A DNA stretch of 20,290 nucleotides from a virus: IMG/VR virus record IMGVR_UViG_3300034418_000737, positions 1 to 20,290 of that record; one strand, 5' to 3'. The position numbers and the translations under genes are program-made. Under the pieces are notes generated by a model, which was given only the letters and a program-made list of their open reading frames with translations, made no database searches and was not told the DNA's origin. The number at the start of each line of letters is the position of its first letter. Within the stretch, counting starts at the first letter, position 1. Of the stretch, positions 1 to 7,731 are shown in pieces.

Positions 1-55
1 TCAAGACCACTCCTATACCCGTGCTTTAGGGCAGCTTTAAACTGCCTGCCATTCA
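1..55. other. short gap at window edge with small inverted repeat
   Basis: No gene is supported here. The stretch holds GGCAG-N7-CTGCC (about 29-45), a short stem just downstream of the last leftward gene. No T-run follows on either strand, so a terminator is possible but not shown. Confidence 0.3.
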
Positions 56-262
56 TTAGAACATCCAGTTACTACGATACACAGAGTAGCCTAGTTTCTT
101 TAGCTCTTCAAGAATGGCTTTGTCAGCAGACTTGCGTGCTGCAATTGCTTCACGTAGTCCACCATACTTCGCTTCATTAATTTGTCTTCGTCGTTCTGCA
201 AGTTGTTCCTCAAGCATTTTGATTTCTTCGTTCATCTCTTTGATTTCATCATCACCTAGCAT
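56..262 (-). CDS. small coiled-coil protein, unknown function
   Basis: A 68-residue protein, highly charged, with an acidic start (MLGDDEIKEMNEEIK) and a heptad-like pattern of Leu/Ile/Ala through about residue 55, so a coiled coil is likely. It ends in an aromatic tail (YRSNWMF). It lies three bases downstream of the exonuclease gene and is the last gene of the leftward array seen here. A plausible SD (AAAGGAGT) precedes its ATG. I do not recognise the family. Its place beside the exonuclease and SSB-like genes hints at a replication or recombination accessory, but that is context only. Confidence 0.7.
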   Translation of the reverse strand: MLGDDEIKEMNEEIKMLEEQLAERRRQINEAKYGGLREAIAARKSADKAILEELKKLGYSVYRSNWMF

Positions 263-265
263 GTG

Positions 266-1114
266 TTACTCCTTTAACGATATATACTCAACCATCTTTG
301 GCTCTCGTGCCTTCGATGATTGTGCTGGTAGTTCCTGTAGCGTAGGCCAACACTCATATCTGTAATCACAGAACGTGCAGTTCTTGTTTAGCACAGTGTT
401 GCCTGTTGGTACACCTCTAAATGTCTCAGGCTCTGGTTCAAAGCAACGTTCAAACTCGTTGTCGTTTATCTTGGCTACGTTTGTTTTGATCTTTGATATC
501 TCCCAATCAACATCCATACCATCAGCAGGTACGTACTTGAAATGTCCATTGGCTTTGTTGACTACCCACCAACCACCTGCTTTGTGGTTAGATGCCTTGG
601 CATATCCAGCTAGCTGACCTACGTAACCAAAGGAATCACCAGCAGCAAGTGTTTCGTATGAGTCAAACTTGTTACGATAAGACCAGTCCGATGCAGACTT
701 CACATCATCTACTGCACCATCCAATGTGAGGTCATATGTGCCACTGATCTTTGTGTCTCCAAGATCAAGTGTCACATGCTCAGCCTCACCAAAGGGGATG
801 CCAGCCTCAACCAGCACCCCCTTGAATACCGCTTCAACAATGTCACCCAACATCATGTTCATTACGAATGAGTTGGGCTTGGGGAGTGATGTCTCCGGCT
901 TGTTCTTTTCAAACCAGAGTTGGCAAGTTGGTCTGCCAATATTAGACATACGCAATCTAAACCCATCACTCCCCCGTCCACCACCGAACTGGCGACGAAC
1001 AGCATCTGCTACGTCTGTGGCAATACGTTCAATCGTTGCCTCAGAGATAGACGACTTGCCATTGGCAGCGTCTTCCAGATACTGATGCAGCTTCAGTTCA
1101 GCGGGATGGTTCAT
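266..1114 (-). CDS. Cas4/RecB-like PD-(D/E)XK exonuclease with Fe-S cysteines
   Basis: A 282-residue nuclease of the PD-(D/E)XK fold, probably a 5'-3' or recombination exonuclease acting on replicating or degraded DNA. Visible motifs are GTYD (Asp128), the core DVK (Asp137-Lys139), and a Q-x3-Y motif (Gln167/Tyr171) as in RecB/Cas4 nucleases. Four cysteines fit the iron-sulphur 'staple' of AddB/Cas4: Cys64 near the N-terminus and C-x2-C-x5-C at 246, 249 and 255. Its start overlaps the stop of the upstream SSB-like gene (TAATG), so translation is likely coupled. In phages of this kind such a nuclease sits with polymerase and SSB and supplies recombination or host-DNA breakdown. The fold is fairly sure; the exact role is inferred. 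Confidence 0.82.
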   Translation of the reverse strand: MNHPAELKLHQYLEDAANGKSSISEATIERIATDVADAVRRQFGGGRGSDGFRLRMSNIGRPTCQLWFEKNKPETSLPKPNSFVMNMMLGDIVEAVFKGVLVEAGIPFGEAEHVTLDLGDTKISGTYDLTLDGAVDDVKSASDWSYRNKFDSYETLAAGDSFGYVGQLAGYAKASNHKAGGWWVVNKANGHFKYVPADGMDVDWEISKIKTNVAKINDNEFERCFEPEPETFRGVPTGNTVLNKNCTFCDYRYECWPTLQELPAQSSKAREPKMVEYISLKE

Positions 1115-2004
1115 TATGCAAAGTCCTCCATATCCACATCAACAAAGTCTTCTACCATGTCAGTGTCTATGTCCTCTGACTTGTGGGCATTCTCATCCCA
1201 AGCATTGAGTATGTATTGGTTGTAGTTTGCTACCCACCCAAGGAAGTTTGCTAGGTTCTCCTGTGTGCCGTTGTCCATATCCAGTGTCTTTGTCATGTCC
1301 AACTCTGCAACTGGCAAGTAAAAAGAGTTACCATTAGGTAGCTTACGTTCCTGTGTACCAGCAAGGATAGTATGCTGAACAGGTAGCCGACGCATCTTGC
1401 CAAGCTTGTTGAATACATCGCCAACAGTCTTGAATGCATCACGGTTCTCAATCTCCCAGATAAATGCAGTAGGCTCAACATTAACAGCATTACCTTGTTC
1501 ATCAACAGCATTGACCAACTCTACAGTACCAAACAAAACACGAACACGTTTGATCTGACGGATCAAGTCTTGTGTCTTCTCCGGCAATGCCTTGAAGTCT
1601 TGGATGTAACCAGCAGGCTTACCACAGTTAAAGCCACCGTCATTGTCCTTCATGTCTGTGTTCAGGTTGTCACCCATGACAGTCTTGATGTAACGGTTAG
1701 GTGCCTTATCGTTACCCATAATAAAACGCTTGTACATAAAGCGTTGAATAAAGGGTCTAATCACCGCACTTTCTGCGTAGTATGTAGGACCATCTGGAAT
1801 GTCCAGCTTGTACGTGCCAGCACCAACTACTTCCATCTTCACCTTCTTGCCATTCACATCTGCCTCACCCATGATTGGGTTATGGTTGATGCGAAGACGT
1901 GCAAGAGTGCTTGTCTTTTCCTTGGCACTGGTGTCAACAGACATGCCCATTGCCTTAGCCATTGCTGCATAGTTGTTAGTGTCTAGTGTTGCAACTTGGT
2001 TCAT
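1114..2004 (-). CDS. probable phage ssDNA-binding protein (acidic C-terminal tail)
   Basis: A 296-residue protein between DNA polymerase and exonuclease. It ends in a strongly acidic tail (residues about 278-296, rich in Asp/Glu, ending in Phe-Ala). Such a tail with a terminal aromatic is typical of phage ssDNA-binding proteins such as T7 gp2.5, where it contacts polymerase and helicase. The body is mixed alpha/beta with many basic and aromatic residues (for example the FIQRFMYKRF stretch near 85-95), suited to ssDNA binding. The gene starts with a clear SD (AAAAAGGAGAC) and follows the polymerase stop by 36 bases. No OB-fold signature can be proven by eye, so the name rests on the tail, length and neighbours. 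Confidence 0.62.
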   Translation of the reverse strand: MNQVATLDTNNYAAMAKAMGMSVDTSAKEKTSTLARLRINHNPIMGEADVNGKKVKMEVVGAGTYKLDIPDGPTYYAESAVIRPFIQRFMYKRFIMGNDKAPNRYIKTVMGDNLNTDMKDNDGGFNCGKPAGYIQDFKALPEKTQDLIRQIKRVRVLFGTVELVNAVDEQGNAVNVEPTAFIWEIENRDAFKTVGDVFNKLGKMRRLPVQHTILAGTQERKLPNGNSFYLPVAELDMTKTLDMDNGTQENLANFLGWVANYNQYILNAWDENAHKSEDIDTDMVEDFVDVDMEDFA

Positions 2005-2040
2005 TTGTGTGTCTCCTTTTTCAAACGGACGGTAGTTATA

Positions 2041-4089
2041 TCATGCCACATCTTTTGTGTCAAGCCAGTTAGGGCCAATCTTAGCTTCAAGAAGTAGTGG
2101 TACATTGAAGTCCAACTGCCACTTGTTGTTTACAATCTTTAGCAGATTGCGGTTAGCAGTGTCAATAACTTTCAATACCATATCCACTTCATCTGGATGA
2201 ACATCAATCACGATACTGTCATGTACAGTATTAACGATGCAGCTTTGTAGCTTGTTAGCTTCGAGTAGCTTGTCGATGTATATAAGAGAAATAGGTACGA
2301 TGTCAGCAGTAGCAAACGATTGTACTGGAAAGTTTTTGATCTGTGTGAAATATGTCACACCACCATACCTACGTCTTTGTACATCAGGGAAAGCAAACTC
2401 TCTGCCAGATGGTGTAGTAATCTTGCCTGTGCTTAGCGCCTCCTTTGCTAATGCCTCGTGCCATTTACCTATACCGTTATACTTGGTAGTAAACTGTTGA
2501 TAGTATGCAGCCTCTGCAGGTGTACGTCCAAAGCCACTAGCACCGTACAAAGGTGCAAAGGTGTGGGCCTTAGCTTCCTGACGTGACATGTTCTGTCCTG
2601 CCTCTGTGATAATCTTGGCGGTGTAGCTATGCACATCGAAACCTGTAGACACTTCGTCAATGGCTGTGTTGTCCTGTGATAGATACGCAGCGACACGAAA
2701 CTCTAGCTGTGCAAAGTCTGCTTCCATGATCTGCCCACCTTCCCAACGTGACACAAACACTTTCTTAACAGGGAATGTACCACCACGTGGCATGTTCTGC
2801 ATGTTAGGATCAGCACCAGACAGACGCCCCGTAGCAGTGCGATGCTGTAGCAATCGTACATGCAGCATACCATCAGGCTTAGTGTGTGTTGCTATGCCAT
2901 CGACAAAAGACGACAGGTAAGTATCAACAGCAGAAAGCCTGCGTACTCTGCGTAAAAACTTAGCAGCATCTTCCATGCCTCTAGATACTGCAATACCTTC
3001 GAGGAAGGTAAGGTTATCTTTACTTGTGCTGAAACCATTCGCACTAATCCATTTCTGATCTGGCGCATTGAACTTCAACCCCGCCACACTGTGATGATCA
3101 TCCACAAAAAGAAAACCAGACCCGCTACATTCGGGACATTTGCTAGGTCTTGCATACGGTGTTCCATCCTTCTTTGTCTTGTGCACTTTGCCGTTACCTT
3201 GGCAGGCAGTACACTGGTGTGCCTTCTGTTTGTACAATACTTCAGAGTGACGCTTGACTGTACTACGAAACTCGGTGTCGTCCATACGTCCCTCGAACAG
3301 ACTCGGCCACACCTTCTTATCTTGTACTGCACGACTATATATCACCCAAGACAACTGCTCTGGTGAGTTAAGATTGATTGGGCGATCACCCATTATCTCA
3401 CGTACATGCTCCTCAAGATCACGTAGTAGCTGCTGTTTCTCTTGTTCAAACTCCTGACGAACATCTTCCAATGCATCAAGATTAACCTTGAACCCACGCT
3501 GATATATCTTAGCAAGGTGCAAGGCAATACGATTTGTCAGAAGCATTGTGTTATTCAACGATGCATCTGTTGTACTGTAACGATCACGCAATCTCATGAA
3601 CAGTTGTTGTGTGGCAGACAAGTCAGCAGACAGGTACGTGAATAATTCATCGTGTGGTATGTCACGTACTGAATAACCTTTCTTGAAGTACTCCTTCAGT
3701 GTGTCCTGCTTTTGTGTCGCTAGCTGGTAGCGTTCAGCACATGCCTCAAGAGACAGTGGTTCTTTCTGTCCACGTTGTAGCACGTACTCCATTAGCATTG
3801 TATCTGCTATTGCACCTTCGTATGTAAAGCCAGATTCCCACAGCCACACAAGATCGTGTGCAGCGTTATGACAAACTAGAAGGGAGGTGCCATCCAACTT
3901 GTCTTGGACAATGCGCCTCCCCTCATGTGTAGGTGTATGCTCAGAGTGATCGAATGTTACAATGTCTTCGTTCCCGTCTTCATCCAGCATACCCACCATA
4001 ACTAGTGTGTTCTCTGGCTCGAATGGATCAAGGTGCATCTTCCCGTTGCGTTCGACAACGGTGTTCTCTACGTCCAGTGTTAGTATCAT
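2041..4089 (-). CDS. polA: family A DNA polymerase with 3'-5' exonuclease and partial DnaJ zinc finger
   Basis: The replicative polymerase, 682 residues. The N-terminal 3'-5' exonuclease shows ExoI (LDVEN, Asp6/Glu8), ExoII (CHNAAHD, about 73-79) and ExoIII (YLSADLSA, about 153-160), so proofreading looks intact. The C-terminal palm carries motif A (ADFAQLEFR, about 450), motif B (RQEAKAHTFAPLYG, about 500) and motif C (VHDSIV, about 620). Between them, near residues 290-325, lie two zinc-binding units, CTACQGNG and CPECSGSG, like half of a DnaJ cysteine-rich domain. From memory this arrangement marks the HMO-2011 group of marine phages. It follows an SD (TTAGGAGAAGAC) and sits downstream of three small unknown genes and thyX, in the same array as primase and helicase. 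Confidence 0.95.
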   Translation of the reverse strand: MILTLDVENTVVERNGKMHLDPFEPENTLVMVGMLDEDGNEDIVTFDHSEHTPTHEGRRIVQDKLDGTSLLVCHNAAHDLVWLWESGFTYEGAIADTMLMEYVLQRGQKEPLSLEACAERYQLATQKQDTLKEYFKKGYSVRDIPHDELFTYLSADLSATQQLFMRLRDRYSTTDASLNNTMLLTNRIALHLAKIYQRGFKVNLDALEDVRQEFEQEKQQLLRDLEEHVREIMGDRPINLNSPEQLSWVIYSRAVQDKKVWPSLFEGRMDDTEFRSTVKRHSEVLYKQKAHQCTACQGNGKVHKTKKDGTPYARPSKCPECSGSGFLFVDDHHSVAGLKFNAPDQKWISANGFSTSKDNLTFLEGIAVSRGMEDAAKFLRRVRRLSAVDTYLSSFVDGIATHTKPDGMLHVRLLQHRTATGRLSGADPNMQNMPRGGTFPVKKVFVSRWEGGQIMEADFAQLEFRVAAYLSQDNTAIDEVSTGFDVHSYTAKIITEAGQNMSRQEAKAHTFAPLYGASGFGRTPAEAAYYQQFTTKYNGIGKWHEALAKEALSTGKITTPSGREFAFPDVQRRRYGGVTYFTQIKNFPVQSFATADIVPISLIYIDKLLEANKLQSCIVNTVHDSIVIDVHPDEVDMVLKVIDTANRNLLKIVNNKWQLDFNVPLLLEAKIGPNWLDTKDVA

Positions 4090-4097
4090 GTCTTCTC

Positions 4098-4265
4098 CTA
4101 AAGATCACCATCGTGCCAATATTCCCAACCATTATCTACATCATTGTTATACCGTGCGTCAAGTGCCTCATAAAATTCTTTGTCGTTGATGTAACTTCGC
4201 AACGCTTTCAATACTTCTTCTTCGTCCATATTATGTTTATCCATGTAAGCTTTAAGCTTTTCCAT
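4098..4265 (-). CDS. small acidic protein, unknown function
   Basis: I choose the ATG at 4265 (55 residues, MEKLKAYMDKH...). It is preceded by GGGGGTGG, and an earlier start at 4301 would overlap the upstream gene by 50 bases. The chosen start still overlaps that gene by 14 bases. The protein is helical and acidic, ending in a Trp/Tyr/Asp-rich tail (NGWEYWHDGDL). It lies eight bases before the polymerase gene and is probably co-translated with its neighbours. No family is recognised. Confidence 0.6.
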   Translation of the reverse strand: MEKLKAYMDKHNMDEEEVLKALRSYINDKEFYEALDARYNNDVDNGWEYWHDGDL

Positions 4266-4503
4266 AGCCACCCCCATTCTGTAGTCTTGCGTAGAAAGCA
4301 CCTTCTGGGCTACGAAGTGCAGCCATTAAATCAAGCAGTTGTTGATATGATATGGCGATAACATTCTCGCCTAGTATTTCATCTTCCTGTGTAAGGAATA
4401 CGGCTGAATCATCGCCAATAATTACACGTATATCTTCAAACTCTGCAGTTTCATCTAGTGATGTGATGATTGCAGAGTCAGGTTCAAACTCTACGGTGTA
4501 CAT
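4252..4503 (-). CDS. acidic small protein, unknown function
   Basis: An 83-residue acidic protein with alternating hydrophobic/charged beta-like segments (MYTVEFEPDSAIITSLD, then FEDIRVIIGDDSAVFL) and a helical middle (ISYQQLLDLMAALR). It has an SD-like GAGGAAG upstream and overlaps the 3' end of the upstream 157-residue gene by 13 bases. It lies between thyX and the polymerase. No family is recognised, and nothing indicates a membrane segment or a metal site. Confidence 0.65.
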   Translation of the reverse strand: MYTVEFEPDSAIITSLDETAEFEDIRVIIGDDSAVFLTQEDEILGENVIAISYQQLLDLMAALRSPEGAFYARLQNGGGYGKA

Positions 4504-4964
4504 TTATTTGCTTCCTCTCGTTCCTTAGCACGTTTTCTTTCTTCATCATCCATTGGTCTGATATCGTCGTAACTAAAGGCGTAGGCTTTCTCCCTGAACC
4601 AGTCGTCAGACAGTGGGCGTCTACCCTCAGGTAGTTTGCTTTGGGTGCTTGCTTTAACGTATGTAGTCTCACCAGCATAGATAGCTGGGCCTTTACCGCC
4701 AGCAATAACTGCACCCTCATCGTTGAAGTCTACCCAGATAGTATCTGGTTTCTCGTGAGGCTCAGTGGTTTCACCCTGCCTAAGTATCCAGTCATACACA
4801 TCCTGAATGTCTACCTTACAGATACCACAGTATAGCATCAATTTCAGTCCCTCTTCTACGATAGCATCTCGTGCCTTTTCACTCATATCAAAGGTGTAGG
4901 TAGCATCTCCGTTCTCATGCTCTGTCACATGTTGTAGGGCTAGTGTGAAAGATTCGTCACTCAT
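4491..4964 (-). CDS. unknown acidic protein downstream of thyX
   Basis: A 157-residue protein. I use the ATG at 4964, preceded by AAAGGAGAGAG; the codon before it is GTG. It starts inside the last codons of thyX, so translation is probably coupled. The N-terminal half has a likely helix (SEKARDAIVEEGLKLML) followed by CGIC and a helix with Trp. The middle reads like a beta sheet, and the C-terminus is a charged helix rich in Arg/Glu/Lys. Only three cysteines are present, too few for an obvious metal site. Function is unknown; its position suggests nucleotide or replication metabolism at most. Confidence 0.68.
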   Translation of the reverse strand: MSDESFTLALQHVTEHENGDATYTFDMSEKARDAIVEEGLKLMLYCGICKVDIQDVYDWILRQGETTEPHEKPDTIWVDFNDEGAVIAGGKGPAIYAGETTYVKASTQSKLPEGRRPLSDDWFREKAYAFSYDDIRPMDDEERKRAKEREEANKCTP

Positions 4965-5730
4965 CACTCTCTCCTTTCATCAAAGCATCCCAACTCACAG
5001 GGAACAACTCACCCATCTTCTCACTGATCTGGTCAGCTACAATACGTGACTCATACTGTGTGTCAGGGGCACAGCGTAGCTTACACATAGCAGCAAAGGC
5101 ATCAAGGCTACCACTCCAGTACCACTCAGTCATGGTGGACTGTGGCAGTACCATACGTGCTTGTTCAGGTGCTACACCCTCGTCAAGAAGAGTATTATAT
5201 AGCCTGACGGAACCCTTGTTTATTTTAAGGTCCACATACACATCCATCGGCATATATTTGGGATAAAATGGACGAAGGTATTGTTTGTCAGGAGGATATA
5301 AATCTGCATCATCAGCATCGTATTCCAGATCGACACAAATCTCCTTTATGATCTCATCAGAGGAACCTTGTTTCTTATCCTCGCTACGTCCACGCCACTC
5401 TTTTGGATTATAGAACTCAGGTTCTTCATCTACATAGCGTCTACTAATCTCATTCCACCGTAGGAACTTATGCTTCACTAGCTGTCGTGCCACAAACACT
5501 GGTGCCTTAACGTGGAAGCTAGCAAAGGCATGACCGAAGGGTGACAGGTGCTTGTGCTTGGCTAGGTAACGGATCAGCTTAGCGTCACGTTCTGACAATA
5601 CATTCTCTCCTGTGAACATGTCATTGTCGTAGTCAACTTCCCACTCACTCTGCTTACCAAAGGATACTCGTGCAGCATTAACTACAGACAGGTCACTGCC
5701 CATGTGGTCAATGTATGTTGCTTCAATCAT
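4957..5730 (-). CDS. thyX: FAD-dependent thymidylate synthase ThyX
   Basis: Makes dTMP from dUMP using methylene-tetrahydrofolate, NADPH and FAD, supplying thymidine for phage DNA. The 257-residue length fits the family. The signature RHR-x7-S appears as KHK-FLRWNEI-S (residues 86-96), followed by RRY. The preceding HLSPFGH (61-67) matches the family's H-x-S-P-F-x-H stretch. Both arginines of the usual RHR are lysines here. The start overlaps the helicase stop (ATGA), and the gene lies in the replication array between helicase and polymerase. Phage thyX genes are common in marine phages and serve the same purpose. Confidence 0.93.
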   Translation of the reverse strand: MIEATYIDHMGSDLSVVNAARVSFGKQSEWEVDYDNDMFTGENVLSERDAKLIRYLAKHKHLSPFGHAFASFHVKAPVFVARQLVKHKFLRWNEISRRYVDEEPEFYNPKEWRGRSEDKKQGSSDEIIKEICVDLEYDADDADLYPPDKQYLRPFYPKYMPMDVYVDLKINKGSVRLYNTLLDEGVAPEQARMVLPQSTMTEWYWSGSLDAFAAMCKLRCAPDTQYESRIVADQISEKMGELFPVSWDALMKGESDE

Positions 5731-6950
5731 ACTACGTACCTCGCAATCTTATATTCCAATTCACAGTGCACAATGCCGTGCCATCCAGATAGTTTGTTCT
5801 TCACAACATTCAAGTGCCGTTGTGTGTCTTCTTCATCCTGTCCCTCAACGGGTGGGTTCTTACTAATCATAATCATAAGGTCAGCTTCTGCTGCCTTACC
5901 AGTACGACTGCCTTCCATCATGGCTTGGTTCAACACCACCTTACCCTCTGCCTCTGCACTAAGCTGTGACATATAGAAGATAGCACACTCATGCTGCTTT
6001 GCAATCTGTCGTGCATGGATAGCGTTAGCTTTCAGTGCCTCATCAGGACGTGCATAGCCAGCCGACTTGGCGAACTTGTCACCCATATCCAAGATCACAA
6101 TGTCAGGCTTGTACGATTTGCATACACTCTCAACCCATGCCATGTCACGGCCAGTGGCATCCTTGAACTTGATGTTGTCACGGATACGATTGTAAATCGA
6201 CATAGCTTTATCACGGTTCTTTGCAATCTCGAACTTGTCCATGCCACATGCAGCGGTGATGTAACGCTGGGCTACACGGTGATAGCCTTCCTCGTTGCAC
6301 AGGATCACACACTTAGCACCTTGCCATGCAAAGCCATCAGGACCAGCTATCAGTGACGCATGGAAGGATGTCTTGCCTGTGTTTGGGCGTGCACCTACCT
6401 CGACCAAGTGACCAGCGTTAATGCCCTCTACCTTACGTGTCAGGCTAGCAATGTTGAAATGCCAACGTGCTTCCAGATCATTCATTGCCATGATAGTATC
6501 AAGGTCAATGTCTTCCCAATCCACATTCAGGTTGGGTGTGAAGTCGTCACCATATTGCTCAAGCAGATTACGCAAAGGCTCAAGGCTAGCTTGTGTGCCG
6601 TTGACATAATCAAAGCCAAGGTTGGCAATGTCTTCACCAACTACCTGCTGGAACAATTTAGATAGCACCTCTTGTGCTACGTCGCTGCCCATAGGCTGCT
6701 CTTTCTTTACCTGATTGAATAGCGAACTGTATGCTTGCTTCTGTGCAGTGGTCATGGTGGGGTTGTTCGACATGAACAATGCTTCCACCTCATCAGGTGT
6801 AAGTGTGCGACTGTAACGATCCATCGCAGCGTCAATCGTCTGCTTGATCTTACGTACGTCTTTGCTGAATAGACGATCAGGGCAGCGTGCACCTCGGTGA
6901 TCGTCATAGAATGGTTTGTCCATAAGGCTACGGACTAGTGATAGCTCCAT
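5727..6950 (-). CDS. DnaB-like replicative helicase
   Basis: A 407-residue RecA-fold ATPase that should unwind DNA at the phage fork. Walker A is GARPNTGKTS (186-195), a glutamate pair follows strand 2 (CNEEGYHRV, about 219-226), and Walker B is DIVILDMGD (283-291). Downstream stretches FYMSQLS and EGSRTGKAAEADLMI match the sensor/H3-H4 region of DnaB/gp4 helicases. The N-terminal 150 residues are helical and could be the primase-interacting domain. It follows the primase gene by one base and overlaps thyX by four. Primase and helicase are separate proteins, unlike the fused T7 gp4. Confidence 0.9.
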   Translation of the reverse strand: MELSLVRSLMDKPFYDDHRGARCPDRLFSKDVRKIKQTIDAAMDRYSRTLTPDEVEALFMSNNPTMTTAQKQAYSSLFNQVKKEQPMGSDVAQEVLSKLFQQVVGEDIANLGFDYVNGTQASLEPLRNLLEQYGDDFTPNLNVDWEDIDLDTIMAMNDLEARWHFNIASLTRKVEGINAGHLVEVGARPNTGKTSFHASLIAGPDGFAWQGAKCVILCNEEGYHRVAQRYITAACGMDKFEIAKNRDKAMSIYNRIRDNIKFKDATGRDMAWVESVCKSYKPDIVILDMGDKFAKSAGYARPDEALKANAIHARQIAKQHECAIFYMSQLSAEAEGKVVLNQAMMEGSRTGKAAEADLMIMISKNPPVEGQDEEDTQRHLNVVKNKLSGWHGIVHCELEYKIARYVV

Positions 6951-6951
6951 G

Positions 6952-7713
6952 TCAGGCTCCTAGTGTTGTCAGGTTTTCAATGTCGGTAGGGTTACGATAC
7001 TTTAGATCGTCGGTCAGTCGCAATACTTTCACGGTGTCTACGTAACCACGTAACTCTTTAGCAAATTGCAGTGTCTTTGGCAGGGCGTCAGGGTCAAGTG
7101 CAATAACAGCTGTTGAGAACTGCGAGAGATACCTCTTGTGATAATCAGACAATGATGTGCCCAACACTGCGACCCCGACATACACATCATCACCTACAAT
7201 AGCGGCACTCACACAGTCCTCAACAACTACAGCCGTTTTACCATGTCCAAACGAGTATGGCAAGGGACTTTTACCATAACGTTTCCACTTAGGTAAACGG
7301 TGTGACAAAGATCTCCCAGTGGCATCAACCATTACATTGCCTTGCATCACTGGAAACACAACACGATTCTCCTTCACATCATACAACAAACCAAGCTCAT
7401 CGGCATCAATACCCCACTGATCGCAGAAGCTCTGTATCTTTACATTGTCTTTGACAATCCAGATAGGCTTGTCGAAAGCCATAGAGTGTGTCTCTTCTGC
7501 AACACTACCAAGTGACTTACGAATATCATCACTCGACAAATGAACACGGGTGCCACCACTTACAGTGCAGCTTGCCTTGTAGCAATTCCACATCAGTGAA
7601 CCCATGTTGTTGGTCACTGTGAATGTTTTGTAACCACCACAAGCAGGACAGTTAAGACGTTTAGTCTCACCATTACTTAATGCTAAGTCACTTACGTGTT
7701 GTTTTATATTCAT
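6952..7713 (-). CDS. DNA primase (zinc-binding plus TOPRIM)
   Basis: A 253-residue primase that makes RNA primers for lagging-strand synthesis. An N-terminal zinc ribbon has cysteines at 22, 25, 44 and 49 (C-x2-C-x18-C-x4-C). A TOPRIM-like fold follows, with VVVEDCVSA (Glu165-Asp166) and ALDPDA (Asp207-x-Asp209), the acidic metal-binding residues. The layout matches the primase half of T7 gp4. It is followed by the helicase gene. Only 18 bases separate it from the integrase stop, and that gap carries a 15-bp sequence repeated at 12849-12863. Confidence 0.9.
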   Translation of the reverse strand: MNIKQHVSDLALSNGETKRLNCPACGGYKTFTVTNNMGSLMWNCYKASCTVSGGTRVHLSSDDIRKSLGSVAEETHSMAFDKPIWIVKDNVKIQSFCDQWGIDADELGLLYDVKENRVVFPVMQGNVMVDATGRSLSHRLPKWKRYGKSPLPYSFGHGKTAVVVEDCVSAAIVGDDVYVGVAVLGTSLSDYHKRYLSQFSTAVIALDPDALPKTLQFAKELRGYVDTVKVLRLTDDLKYRNPTDIENLTTLGA

Positions 7714-7731
7714 TGTATAACACTTTCAATG

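Noticed and set aside
1495-1986. Long plus-strand open frame of 163 codons
   Set aside because: It lies entirely opposite the SSB-like gene, with His/Val/Cys-rich nonsense composition; a shadow of the real gene.
7714-7731. attP site beside the integrase
   Set aside because: The 18-base gap has no tRNA-like sequence and serves as the primase leader; nothing supports an attachment core.
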